This document shows, piece after piece, positions 42,739 to 51,034 of a stretch of DNA of 64,000 nucleotides. Numbering within the stretch: position 1 is the stretch's first letter; each line of letters starts with the position of its first letter. The notes under the pieces are model-generated. The model worked only from the letters and a program-made list of their open reading frames with translations, was not told where the DNA came from and did not search any database. The DNA lies in NCBI GenBank assembly GCA_965217825.1, contig OZ244571.1:3038001-3102000 (forward strand). The letters run 5' to 3'. The translations under genes and the position numbers were made by a program. The DNA is from VXNE01 sp965217825 (GTDB lineage: Bacteria > Pseudomonadota > Gammaproteobacteria > Pseudomonadales > Azotimanducaceae).

Positions 42739-45303
42739 GTGGAGATAACAGTCCCGGAACTGTCGCTGGTGGTACTCGTCGGTGCCTCCGGAAGTGGCAA
42801 GTCGACGTTTGCGGACAAGCACTTCAAGGCGACGGAAATTCTGTCGTCGGACGCGTGCCGTGCGCTTGTCTCCGACGACGAGAACGATCAGACGGTCACG
42901 AACGCGGCGTTTGAAGTCCTGCATTACATTGCCGGCCAGCGCCTGGCGCTCGGAAAGCTGGTCGTTGTAGACGCCACGAACGTACAACAGGATGCCAGGC
43001 GGGGGCTGCTGCGCCTTGCCCGCGAGTACCACGTGATTCCAATGGCGGTGGTTCTCGACCTTCCCCAGAGCTTGTGCCACGACCGAAACGCCCATCGGAC
43101 CAATCGCAACTTCGGGATCCATGTCGTTCGCAACCAGGTTCGGCAGCTTCGCCGGTCGATGCGCTCGCTGAGGCGCGAGGGATTCCGCCAGGTTCATGTG
43201 CTCAGATCACCCGAAGAGGTGGCTTCGGTCACGTTCGTGCGCCAGCCCATGTGGACGGACAAGCGCGCCGAAACGGGCCCGTTCGACATCATCGGCGACA
43301 TCCACGGCTGCTTCGAGGAAACGCGATCATTGCTCACCACGCTGGGCTATGCGGTTTCGGAATCCATGCGCGAAACCGGAATCGGTTACTCGGTAACCCC
43401 GCCTGATGGGCGAAAAGCGATCTTCATCGGCGACTTGGTGGACCGGGGACCTGACAGCCCTGGAGTGCTTCGGCTGGTCATGGACATGGTCGAGGATGGA
43501 GTCGGGATCTGCGTGCCCGGCAACCACGAGACCAAGCTACAGAGAAAGCTTTCGGGCAGGAATGTCAAATTGACGCATGGGCTGGCCGAAACGATGGAGC
43601 AATTCGAAGGCGAAAGCGAAGCGTTCATTGCTCGGGTGAAGTCCTTCATCCCGGCGCTGATCAGCCATTACGTCCTGGACCGAGGACGACTTGTCGTTGC
43701 CCATGCGGGTATGAAGGAAGCCTACCAAGGGCGTGGCTCGGGCACGGTTCGCGCGTTTGCGCTTTACGGAGAGACCACCGGCGAAACCGACGAGTACGGA
43801 CTTCCCGTGCGCTACGACTGGGCCTCGGAGTATCGCGGAGATGCCATGGTCGTCTACGGCCACACCCCGGTATCGGAGGCCGAGTGGTTGAACAACACGA
43901 TATGCATCGATACCGGCTGTGTTTTTGGCGGCAAGCTTACGGCACTGCGGTACCCGGAAAAGGAATTGGTTCACGTGCCGGCCGCCCGGCAACACTACGA
44001 ACCGGTCAAACCGCTCGTAGCAAGAGATTCCTCGACCCTCGCGGCGCGGCACGAGCACGACGACATGCTCGACATCGAGGATGCATTGGGCAAGCGGCGC
44101 ATCCAGACCGAATGGGGCAGAACCGTGATTCTGACGGAAGACCGAACGCTTGCCGCCCTGGAGGTGATGAGTCGATTCGCCGTGCATCCAAAGTGGATCA
44201 ACTATCTGCCGCCGACGATGTCACCGTGTGAAACCACCGCCAAGGCGAACCTGTTGGAACATCCCGAGGAGGCACTTGACTACTACCGACGTCAAGGAAC
44301 GGACACGGTCGTCTGCGAAGAAAAACACATGGGCTCTCGCGCCGTGATCCAGATATGCCGGGATGCAGAGGCCGCTCGCGATCGGTTCGGTATCGAAACC
44401 GGTGAAATCGGCGTTTGCTATACCAGGACAGGGCGTCGTTTTTTCAACGCAATATCCCTTGAAGCCCAATTCCTGGACCGCCTCTGCGTGGCGATTTCTC
44501 GGGCCGGACTGTGGGAAGAACTACAGACGACATGGCTCACGCTGGACTGCGAACTGATGCCGTGGTCGGTGAAGGCAATGGACCTCATTCGAACGCAGTA
44601 CGCGGCGGTGGGCGCGGCGGCCAACGCATCGCTTTCGGCCAGCATTGACGTGCTCATCCGAGCGCAAGCGCGCGGTCTGCCGGTGGATGGGATGCTGGAT
44701 GAACAACGGCGGCGACTTGAGATGGTAGCCCGGTACGCGACCGCGTACCGGGGTTATTGCTGGGAGGTGGAGTCGATCGAGCAATTGAGGCTGGCGCCCT
44801 TCCACCTCCTGGCCAGCGAGGGAGGGACACACATCGACAAGCATCACCGCTGGCATATGGACACACTGGCGAGGCTATCGTCCTCGGCAGACAAGGTGTT
44901 CGTCGCCACACCATACAAGACGGTCAATCTCGATGATCGCGGCGAATGTGACGACGTCACAAGCTGGTGGGAAGAGCTTACGGCGGCCGGCGGCGAGGGA
45001 ATGGTGATCAAGCCGCTTGACTTCGTGGCCAAAGGTCGGAAAGGGTACGTTCAGCCGGCACTCAAGTGTCGCGGACCGGAGTATCTCAGGATCATCTATG
45101 GGCCGGAGTACTCACGGGAAGAGAATGTCGAACGCTTGCGGTCGCGGGGTTTGGGGGCCAAGAGGCAATTGGCGCTGCGCGAGTTTTTCCTGGGTCTTGA
45201 AGGCCTTCAACGCTTCATCCGAAAAGAACCGGCCCGAAAGGTGCACGAGTGCGCGTTGGGTGTTCTGGCGCTGGAATCCGAGCCGGTCGATCCGAGGTTG
45301 TGA
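42739..45303 (+). CDS. pnkp: Bacterial polynucleotide kinase-phosphatase-ligase (RNA repair)
   Basis: This 854-residue enzyme heals and, with Hen1, repairs RNAs broken by ribotoxins. Three modules are visible. The 5'-kinase has P-loop VGASGSGKST (Lys21, Ser22), Asp38 and Arg41. The metallophosphatase has IIGDIHGC (Asp187, His189), GDLVDRGPDS, GNHE and YGHTPV. The C-terminal adenylyltransferase (ligase) has motif I EEKHMGSRA (Lys529) and EGMVIKPLDFVAKGRKGY. GTG at 42739 is chosen because it puts the kinase and phosphatase residues at the same numbers as in the characterised Clostridium thermocellum Pnkp. An upstream TTG (42721) is the alternative; the GAGGGA site is close to the GTG. hen1 follows after 2 bp. 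Confidence 0.93.
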   Translation: MEITVPELSLVVLVGASGSGKSTFADKHFKATEILSSDACRALVSDDENDQTVTNAAFEVLHYIAGQRLALGKLVVVDATNVQQDARRGLLRLAREYHVIPMAVVLDLPQSLCHDRNAHRTNRNFGIHVVRNQVRQLRRSMRSLRREGFRQVHVLRSPEEVASVTFVRQPMWTDKRAETGPFDIIGDIHGCFEETRSLLTTLGYAVSESMRETGIGYSVTPPDGRKAIFIGDLVDRGPDSPGVLRLVMDMVEDGVGICVPGNHETKLQRKLSGRNVKLTHGLAETMEQFEGESEAFIARVKSFIPALISHYVLDRGRLVVAHAGMKEAYQGRGSGTVRAFALYGETTGETDEYGLPVRYDWASEYRGDAMVVYGHTPVSEAEWLNNTICIDTGCVFGGKLTALRYPEKELVHVPAARQHYEPVKPLVARDSSTLAARHEHDDMLDIEDALGKRRIQTEWGRTVILTEDRTLAALEVMSRFAVHPKWINYLPPTMSPCETTAKANLLEHPEEALDYYRRQGTDTVVCEEKHMGSRAVIQICRDAEAARDRFGIETGEIGVCYTRTGRRFFNAISLEAQFLDRLCVAISRAGLWEELQTTWLTLDCELMPWSVKAMDLIRTQYAAVGAAANASLSASIDVLIRAQARGLPVDGMLDEQRRRLEMVARYATAYRGYCWEVESIEQLRLAPFHLLASEGGTHIDKHHRWHMDTLARLSSSADKVFVATPYKTVNLDDRGECDDVTSWWEELTAAGGEGMVIKPLDFVAKGRKGYVQPALKCRGPEYLRIIYGPEYSREENVERLRSRGLGAKRQLALREFFLGLEGLQRFIRKEPARKVHECALGVLALESEPVDPRL

Positions 45304-45305
45304 CG

Positions 45306-46709
45306 ATGCTGTTGACGATAACGACAACCCACAATCCGGCCACCGACCTGGGCTTTTTGCTGCATAAACATCCGGACAAGCTGCAAACCTTCGACTTGTC
45401 GTTCGGCAAGGCGCATGTGTTCTACCCGGAAGCGACGAAGGAACGTTGTACGGCGGCGCTTCAGCTTGAAATCGATCCCATCGGGCTGGTCCGGAGCATC
45501 AAGAGCGGCGGCAGGCAGCGATTGTTGGAGGACTACGTGAATGACCGCCCTTATGTGGCGTCGTCATTCTTCAGCGTCGCCCTCAACAGGGTGTTTCGGT
45601 CCGCCTTCACCGGCAGCAGCCGCGACCGTCAGGAGCTTGCTGAATCGGCAATGCCGCTGGAAGCCGTCATCCACTGTCTACCCAGCCGCGGCGGCGAAGC
45701 CGTGCTGCGGCGTTTGTTCGAACCCTTGGGCTATGAGGTCAGCACGGAATCATATCCGCTGGATGCGGAATTCGATGTTTGGGGAAATAGCCCGTACCTG
45801 ACCGTCACGATCACCGGCTCGAAGCGGCTTTGCGACTTGCTGCGCCATCTGTACGTGCTGATCCCGGTGCTCGACAGGAAAAAGCACTACTGGGTCGGGG
45901 ACGACGAAGTAGAGAAGCTCTTGCGCCATGGCCAAGACTGGCTCGAGTCTCACCCGGAGAAGGAACTCATCGCATCGCGTTATCTGAAGCGACAGCGGAG
46001 TCTTGCGCGCGCTGCCCTCGAGCGACTTGCCCAGGGCGAGGAAATATCGGCATCGGAAGAGCAAGGCCAGCCCGACAGGGAGCAGATCCTGGAGGCGCCG
46101 CTCCGACTGAATGATCGTCGAATCGATGCAATCGTTGACGCCGTGAAGTCGATTGGCGCCGGAACGGTGATCGATCTGGGCTGCGGCGAGGGGAAGCTGA
46201 TCAGGAAGCTTCTAGGTATACGCAAGCTCGGGAAGATAGTCGGTGTGGATGTGTCCAGCACCGCGCTCGAGTTCGCCGAACGACGGCTCCGTTTGCAACA
46301 GATGCCGGAGAACCAGCGGAGGCGGGTCGAACTGATGAATGGATCCGTAACCTACCGGGATGCCCGGTTGAACGGCTTCGACGTGGCTGTAGCCGCCGAG
46401 GTCATCGAGCACATCGATCTGGACCGTCTCGGTGCTTTTGAACGGTCCGTGTTCGAGTTCGCAAAGCCGGGCGCGGTCATCATTACCACACCCAATGCTG
46501 AATATAACGCGACGTTCGAGAACATGAAGCCCGGTCAGATGCGGCATCCGGATCATCGCTTCGAGTGGACCCGCGCGGAGTTTGCGGCGTGGTGTGCGAA
46601 GATTTGCCAGAAGTTCGGCTACGGCGTAGAACATCGCGGTGTCGGCGACCCGCACCCGGAGTTCGGGGCATCGACACAGATGGCGATATTCATGCAAGCG
46701 CCACAATAA
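45306..46709 (+). CDS. hen1: 3'-terminal RNA ribose 2'-O-methyltransferase Hen1
   Basis: Hen1 methylates the 2'-OH at the broken 3' end before Pnkp seals the RNA, so the repaired site cannot be cut again. The 467-residue length matches bacterial Hen1. The N-terminal half (MLLTITTTHNPATDLGFLLH, DLSFGKAHVFYPEATKERC) supports ligase activation. The C-terminal methyltransferase has the SAM-binding IDLGCGEGKLIRKLLG and the metal-binding set EVIEH (E-x-x-E-H) and RHPDHRFEWTR. ATG at 45306 lies 2 bp after the pnkp stop. Both genes look intact, giving a complete Pnkp-Hen1 cassette. Confidence 0.94.
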   Translation: MLLTITTTHNPATDLGFLLHKHPDKLQTFDLSFGKAHVFYPEATKERCTAALQLEIDPIGLVRSIKSGGRQRLLEDYVNDRPYVASSFFSVALNRVFRSAFTGSSRDRQELAESAMPLEAVIHCLPSRGGEAVLRRLFEPLGYEVSTESYPLDAEFDVWGNSPYLTVTITGSKRLCDLLRHLYVLIPVLDRKKHYWVGDDEVEKLLRHGQDWLESHPEKELIASRYLKRQRSLARAALERLAQGEEISASEEQGQPDREQILEAPLRLNDRRIDAIVDAVKSIGAGTVIDLGCGEGKLIRKLLGIRKLGKIVGVDVSSTALEFAERRLRLQQMPENQRRRVELMNGSVTYRDARLNGFDVAVAAEVIEHIDLDRLGAFERSVFEFAKPGAVIITTPNAEYNATFENMKPGQMRHPDHRFEWTRAEFAAWCAKICQKFGYGVEHRGVGDPHPEFGASTQMAIFMQAPQ

Positions 46710-46712
46710 CCG

Positions 46713-46809
46713 TCGCCCTAGCGGGCGCTGTCTTTTGCCCCCGCCCATGCCCACCTACCATCCTGTCGATCTTGCCGCTAATGCGGCAAGTCCGACAGTC
46801 TGCCAGCCT
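46713..46809 (+). repeat. Single diverged copy of the 108-bp repeat
   Basis: This has the same elements as the units at 18049 and 23823: TTTTGCCCCCGCCCA, CATCCTGTCGATCTTGCCGC, GCGGCAAGTCCGACAG. The central hairpin loop differs (TAAT). A CGCCC/GGGCG hairpin at 46712-46725 followed by TGTCTTTTG could terminate hen1. The copy lies between convergent hen1 and aroC. Confidence 0.8.
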
Positions 46810-46865
46810 GAAACCATCGGCGGGTGGGAGATGCGGTGCTGGCCGGGCTATCTCGGCCTGGATTG

Positions 46866-47939
46866 CTACTCGCGACTCACCGATGCGTTCTGGGCGCGGT
46901 CCCGAAGCAAGTGATCCATGAGGACCATCGCCACCATCGCTTCGGCGATCGGGGCCGCGCGAAGACCGACACACGGGTCGTGGCGCCCGGTTGTCACCAC
47001 CTCCACCTCGTTGCCCGAGGTATCGATGCTCTTGCCGGGTATGGCGAGGCTCGATGTCGGCTTCAAGGCGATGCTGACCACGATGTCCTGGCCTGAGGAG
47101 ATGCCGCCAAGCACGCCGCCCGCATCGTTCTTCAGGAAGCCGCTGACGCGTATTTCGTCGCGGTGTTCGCTGCCGCGTTGGTGCACGACGTCGAAACCGG
47201 CGCCGAACTCGACGCCCTTGACCGCGTTGATGCCCATCAACGCCCCGGCGATATCGGCGTCGAGCTTGCCGAATACGGGTTCCCCGAGGCCGACCGGCGG
47301 ATTCGATGCGACCACGTTGATCCGCGCTCCGATGGAGTCGCCCGCAGCGCGCAGCTCGTCGATCAGGGATGCGATATCGTCGACGATGTCCGGGTCCGGA
47401 CAGAAGAACGGGTTGGCGTCGATGGCGTCCCAATCGAGCTTGCGCGGCGCGATATCGCCAATGCCAGCCAAATATCCGCGCACCGACACGCCGTATTGCT
47501 CGGCGAGGTACTTGCGCGCGATGGCGCCCGCGGCGACGCGCATGGCGGTCTCCCGAGCGGAAGCGCGGCCGCCGCCCCTATAGTCGCGCACGCCGTACTT
47601 CTTGAGGTACGTGTAGTCGGCGTGCGCCGGTCGCACCTGGTCCTTCACGGCGCTGTAGTCGCGCGATCGCTGATCCACGTTCTCGATGACGAGCCCGATC
47701 GGCGTGCCGGTGGTAACGCCTTCGAATACGCCAGACAGTATCGTCACCTGGTCCGGCTCGCGTCGCTGCGTCGTGTATTTCGATTGCCCGGGGCGACGCC
47801 GGTCGAGATCGACCTGCAGGTCGGCCTCCGACAGCGCCAGACCGGGGGGACAGCCATCTACCACGGCACCCATCGCAACACCGTGGCTTTCGCCGAAGGT
47901 TGTCAGCGTAAACGCTTGTCCAAAGGTATTGCCGGGCAT
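46866..47939 (-). CDS. aroC: Chorismate synthase
   Basis: AroC converts EPSP to chorismate with reduced FMN, the last shikimate step. The 357-residue protein has TFGESHGVAMGAVVDGCPPG, the RRRPGQSKYTTQRREPD block, RPAHADYTYLKKYGVRDYRG and GGRASARETAMRVAAGA. The chorismate supports the trp genes elsewhere in the window. Convergent with hen1 across the 108-bp repeat. Confidence 0.97.
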   Translation of the reverse strand: MPGNTFGQAFTLTTFGESHGVAMGAVVDGCPPGLALSEADLQVDLDRRRPGQSKYTTQRREPDQVTILSGVFEGVTTGTPIGLVIENVDQRSRDYSAVKDQVRPAHADYTYLKKYGVRDYRGGGRASARETAMRVAAGAIARKYLAEQYGVSVRGYLAGIGDIAPRKLDWDAIDANPFFCPDPDIVDDIASLIDELRAAGDSIGARINVVASNPPVGLGEPVFGKLDADIAGALMGINAVKGVEFGAGFDVVHQRGSEHRDEIRVSGFLKNDAGGVLGGISSGQDIVVSIALKPTSSLAIPGKSIDTSGNEVEVVTTGRHDPCVGLRAAPIAEAMVAMVLMDHLLRDRAQNASVSRE

Positions 47940-47980
47940 GGGTTTATGCTACGCCGCTCAAGCGAAAAGTGCCCTGGTCG

Positions 47981-48892
47981 CTAACGCTCCCCAAGAGCGT
48001 TTGTTCCATCCAAGTATCGGGAGTCGCTCGCCGGTTGACAAGTCAACGCGGCAGCGTCGAGCACGAATACGCCGAAACCGCCGTCCGACAGCCGCTCCGC
48101 CCGCGCAACCTCGGGCCACACGAAAGGCAGATCGCGAAACGCAGCGCCGAGGGCCGCTGCCGTATTCCCCGCTTCTCCGACGAGCAAGCCATCGGCGCGC
48201 AGCCAGGGACCGATTCCGGCCATGAGTCGACGCCAACAGTCGAGGCCGTCCGCGCCCGCCTCCAGTCCGCGCCGGGGTTCATGGGCGTACTCCGGTGGCA
48301 GCGCAAGGAACTCGGGCCGCGGCACGTAGGGTGGATTGGCGAGCACCAGATCGAACACCTGGTGATCAAGCCCATCGAAAAGATTGGACAGCCGCGCTTC
48401 GACGCGATCGGCAAGGGAGAAACGCTCGATATTCATCCGCGCGTTCGCCACCGCCGCCTCGTCGATATCGGCGAGCGTGACGCGAGCGTCGGGAAACCGA
48501 AGCGCCGTCTGGATGCCAAGACAGCCGGTACCGCAACAGATGTCGAGCACCGTCTCGGGTGGCCGGCGCAGCCAGGGCCGGAAACCGCACCGAGTGAGTT
48601 CCTGTATGGGCGACCGCGGGATCATCACCCCCGGCTGGACGGCAAACCAGCGATCTGCAAACCACGCTTCGCCGGTGAGGTACGCCGAAGGCAGACGCTG
48701 GATAATCCGGCGTTCGAGGAGGTCGCGCAGCGCGCCGCGCGCACTATCGTCCAGCGGATGATTCTCGAGAAACCCCATCACCAGCAACTGCGCCTCGCTC
48801 CGAGGATTTGCGCCACCGTGACCGAACGCGAGGGGCTCCCGCGCCAGGCGGTCCGCGCACGCATCGATCAGGGCATCGACACTTTCATTCAC
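47981..48892 (-). CDS. prmB: 50S ribosomal protein L3 glutamine methyltransferase
   Basis: PrmB methylates a glutamine of ribosomal protein L3. The 303-residue protein has the SAM-binding VLDICCGTGCLGIQTALRF and the glutamine-binding LVLANPPYVPRPEF (N-P-P-Y). RLPSAYLTGEAWFADRWFAV and IPRSPIQELT are PrmB-like. GTG at 48892 is chosen; it overlaps the upstream DUF4892 stop by 8 bp, and the frame beyond is a shadow of that gene. PrmA and PrmC are excluded by the N-terminal part and the RSPIQEL block. It lies 41 bp upstream of aroC, a common neighbour. Confidence 0.92.
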   Translation of the reverse strand: MNESVDALIDACADRLAREPLAFGHGGANPRSEAQLLVMGFLENHPLDDSARGALRDLLERRIIQRLPSAYLTGEAWFADRWFAVQPGVMIPRSPIQELTRCGFRPWLRRPPETVLDICCGTGCLGIQTALRFPDARVTLADIDEAAVANARMNIERFSLADRVEARLSNLFDGLDHQVFDLVLANPPYVPRPEFLALPPEYAHEPRRGLEAGADGLDCWRRLMAGIGPWLRADGLLVGEAGNTAAALGAAFRDLPFVWPEVARAERLSDGGFGVFVLDAAALTCQPASDSRYLDGTNALGER

Positions 48893-49790
48893 TGCGCAGA
48901 CGGTAGGGCAACACCAACTCCACCCGAGCTTTTGCCAGCGCATCTCGAGGGCTGAGGGGTCCCAATCCGTGCGCCTGCGCGGCAACGCCGCCGACGCGCT
49001 CCAGGACTTCCGCGGCCGTCGCGGCACAGCGCTCGGACGACTGTTTCAAATCATCCACCGGTTCGGATCCATACAGATGGCAAACGACGTGAATGGTCTC
49101 GCGACCAAACGGTTCCAAGGTGGCCGCGACGCTCTCGATCTTCGCCATGTCTTCCTCGGACAGCGCGCCCACCTTGTCGGGAGTGACGCCATCGATAACC
49201 GCGTAGCCCGTTCGCGCCAGGGTCTCCGCGAGCGTTCGATTGGTGTCGAAAACGACTTCGTCATCCGGCGCGACGACCTCTACGTGCGCATATAGACGCC
49301 GGTTGCCGCGCTGCACGGCGTACACGGCAACGAGCTTCGCCACCCCGTCGATCATTGTCGACGCCGCCAGAAAGCGTTGGCTGCGATTCGGGGCGACAAG
49401 GATGGGAATGCCGAATACGTCGTGCGCCCAGATCGTGCTGCGACCGCAATCCGGCCCCTCGCAGTAGAACACGATGCCGGATCCCCCCGCGCCCAGGATT
49501 TCCCGATAGTGCGCCGCGATATCGTCGAGTTGTTCACCATCCGGAATGCGATAGGTCACGCGCTGGACCGGACCCGCGACCCGCACACCTTCGATGCGCA
49601 GATCCTGGCGAATCTTGTCGACAGGCGCCGTGACGAACCGATACGGCAGGGATTCGGCGACTTCTTCATATTCCACAATCCAGGAGCGCGGATAGCGGTC
49701 GATACCGTCGGGATCGCGCGCACCGGCAGTATCTTGCTCGGCGTGGGTCGATACCGCGACGAGGGCGAACATGAAGCCGCGCCACTTCAA
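48885..49790 (-). CDS. DUF4892 periplasmic protein
   Basis: This is a 301-residue exported protein. The N-terminus (MKWRGFMFALVAVSTHAEQD) is a short signal peptide. The DUF4892 domain begins with DGIDRYPRSWIVEYEEVAES and includes FYCEGPDCGRSTIWAHDVFG and LYAHVEVVAPDDE. The C-terminal part (FDTNRTLAETLARTGYAVID) and the tail ARVELVLPYRLRSE resemble an OmpA-like region. The function is unknown. It overlaps gpsA (upstream) by 4 bp and prmB (downstream) by 8 bp, so these three form a coupled unit. Confidence 0.8.
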   Translation of the reverse strand: MKWRGFMFALVAVSTHAEQDTAGARDPDGIDRYPRSWIVEYEEVAESLPYRFVTAPVDKIRQDLRIEGVRVAGPVQRVTYRIPDGEQLDDIAAHYREILGAGGSGIVFYCEGPDCGRSTIWAHDVFGIPILVAPNRSQRFLAASTMIDGVAKLVAVYAVQRGNRRLYAHVEVVAPDDEVVFDTNRTLAETLARTGYAVIDGVTPDKVGALSEEDMAKIESVAATLEPFGRETIHVVCHLYGSEPVDDLKQSSERCAATAAEVLERVGGVAAQAHGLGPLSPRDALAKARVELVLPYRLRSE

Positions 49791-50812
49791 CGTTCGTAGC
49801 TCCAGGTCTTCGGCGCGGCGAATTCGACATCAACCACCGCCTCGCCCGTCATGAGTCCGGCGATCACGGCGGCGATGTCCGCGCCGTTGAACAACACGTC
49901 GTGCAGCCCCTCCATCAATGGCATGTAAACATTTGCCTCAATGCTCTTGTCGCGGACCACCGCAAGGGTATTGACACCTTCGGCCAACTTGCCGAGTTGA
50001 TCCATGGCCTCATCCAGCGTGTCGCCCTTGGCGACGCGATAGCCGAGTTGAAAATTTCGGCTGAGTGGCGAAGTGCACGTAACGAACAAGTCGCCGACGC
50101 CCGCCAACCCGAGAAAGGTGAAGGGATTGGCACCGAGGGATACCGCAAATCGACTCATTTCGGCCAAGCTACGCGTGATCAGCATACCCACGGTGTTCTG
50201 CCCCACCTCGAGCGCCGAAGCCATGCCGCAAATGATCGCATAGATGTTCTTGAGCGCCCCGCCTAGCTCCACGCCGTAGACGTCCGCGCTGGAATAGACC
50301 CGGAACTCGGCGCTGCGAAGCACTGTCTGCACGGCTTCGCGCAGGGCTTCGCTGCGGCTCGCCACAACGGTCCCCGCATAATGTTTGTCCGCGATTTCTT
50401 CCGCCAGGTTCGGCCCGCTGATGACACCCGTCGCACACTGCGGCAACAGTTCGTCAAGTATCTGGCTCATCAGGTGAAACCCTTCGGCTTCGACGCCCTT
50501 CGTGCCGCTGACAACGAACGCGCCGGGCTTCGCGTATGGCGCGACCTCCCGGGTCACCTCCCTGAACGATGCGCTGGGAACGGTCAGGAATACGATGTCG
50601 CTCGTACCGACCGCGATCGTCATGTCGCAGGTCGGGATCACATTGCGTTCCAGGGGGAAACCCTTCAGATAGCGCCTGTTCTCTCTGTAGGCGTGCATAT
50701 CGGCCAATTGTTCGGCATCGCGCATCCATAGGTGAGTGCAATGGCCATTCTTGGCGATGATGTTCGCAATCGCGGTACCGAAATTTCCTGCGCCGACGAT
50801 GGCCGCTTGCAT
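49787..50812 (-). CDS. gpsA: Glycerol-3-phosphate dehydrogenase [NAD(P)+]
   Basis: GpsA reduces dihydroxyacetone phosphate to sn-glycerol 3-phosphate for phospholipid synthesis. The Rossmann motif is AAIVGAGNFGTAIANIIAKN. Catalytic Lys is in GVELGGALKNIYAIICG, and FLGLAGVGDLFVTCTSPLSRN is the family signature. The length (341) matches E. coli (339). A possible promoter lies about 105 bp upstream in an AT-rich patch. Confidence 0.96.
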   Translation of the reverse strand: MQAAIVGAGNFGTAIANIIAKNGHCTHLWMRDAEQLADMHAYRENRRYLKGFPLERNVIPTCDMTIAVGTSDIVFLTVPSASFREVTREVAPYAKPGAFVVSGTKGVEAEGFHLMSQILDELLPQCATGVISGPNLAEEIADKHYAGTVVASRSEALREAVQTVLRSAEFRVYSSADVYGVELGGALKNIYAIICGMASALEVGQNTVGMLITRSLAEMSRFAVSLGANPFTFLGLAGVGDLFVTCTSPLSRNFQLGYRVAKGDTLDEAMDQLGKLAEGVNTLAVVRDKSIEANVYMPLMEGLHDVLFNGADIAAVIAGLMTGEAVVDVEFAAPKTWSYER

Positions 50813-50915
50813 AACGAGGTTCTTGTCCGTCGAGCGGACTATGTTAGCAAACGCCCGCGTCGTCGGTTTCAGTCTGTCGAACTATGGCCGGGAGACAACC
50901 ACGGACTTTCATAAA

Positions 50916-50946
50916 ATTAGAGGATAGTTGTTTAACTCTTTGTCAA
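50916..50946 (-). promoter_or_regulatory. Possible sigma-70 promoter for gpsA
   Basis: On the minus strand a TTGACA (50946-50941) is followed after 19 bp by TCTAAT (50921-50916). A second TTGACA lies at 50964-50959. The patch 50905-50965 is unusually AT-rich for this genome. The spacing is suboptimal, so the call is weak. 50813-51034 holds no gene. Confidence 0.35.
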
Positions 50947-51034
50947 ATTTGTTTTTTATGTCAAATACGCTGCGACCATGACCCTGGCGACCACGGCAGG
51001 CGGTCGTGCGCGCCGCACATTCCCGTCCAATCCT

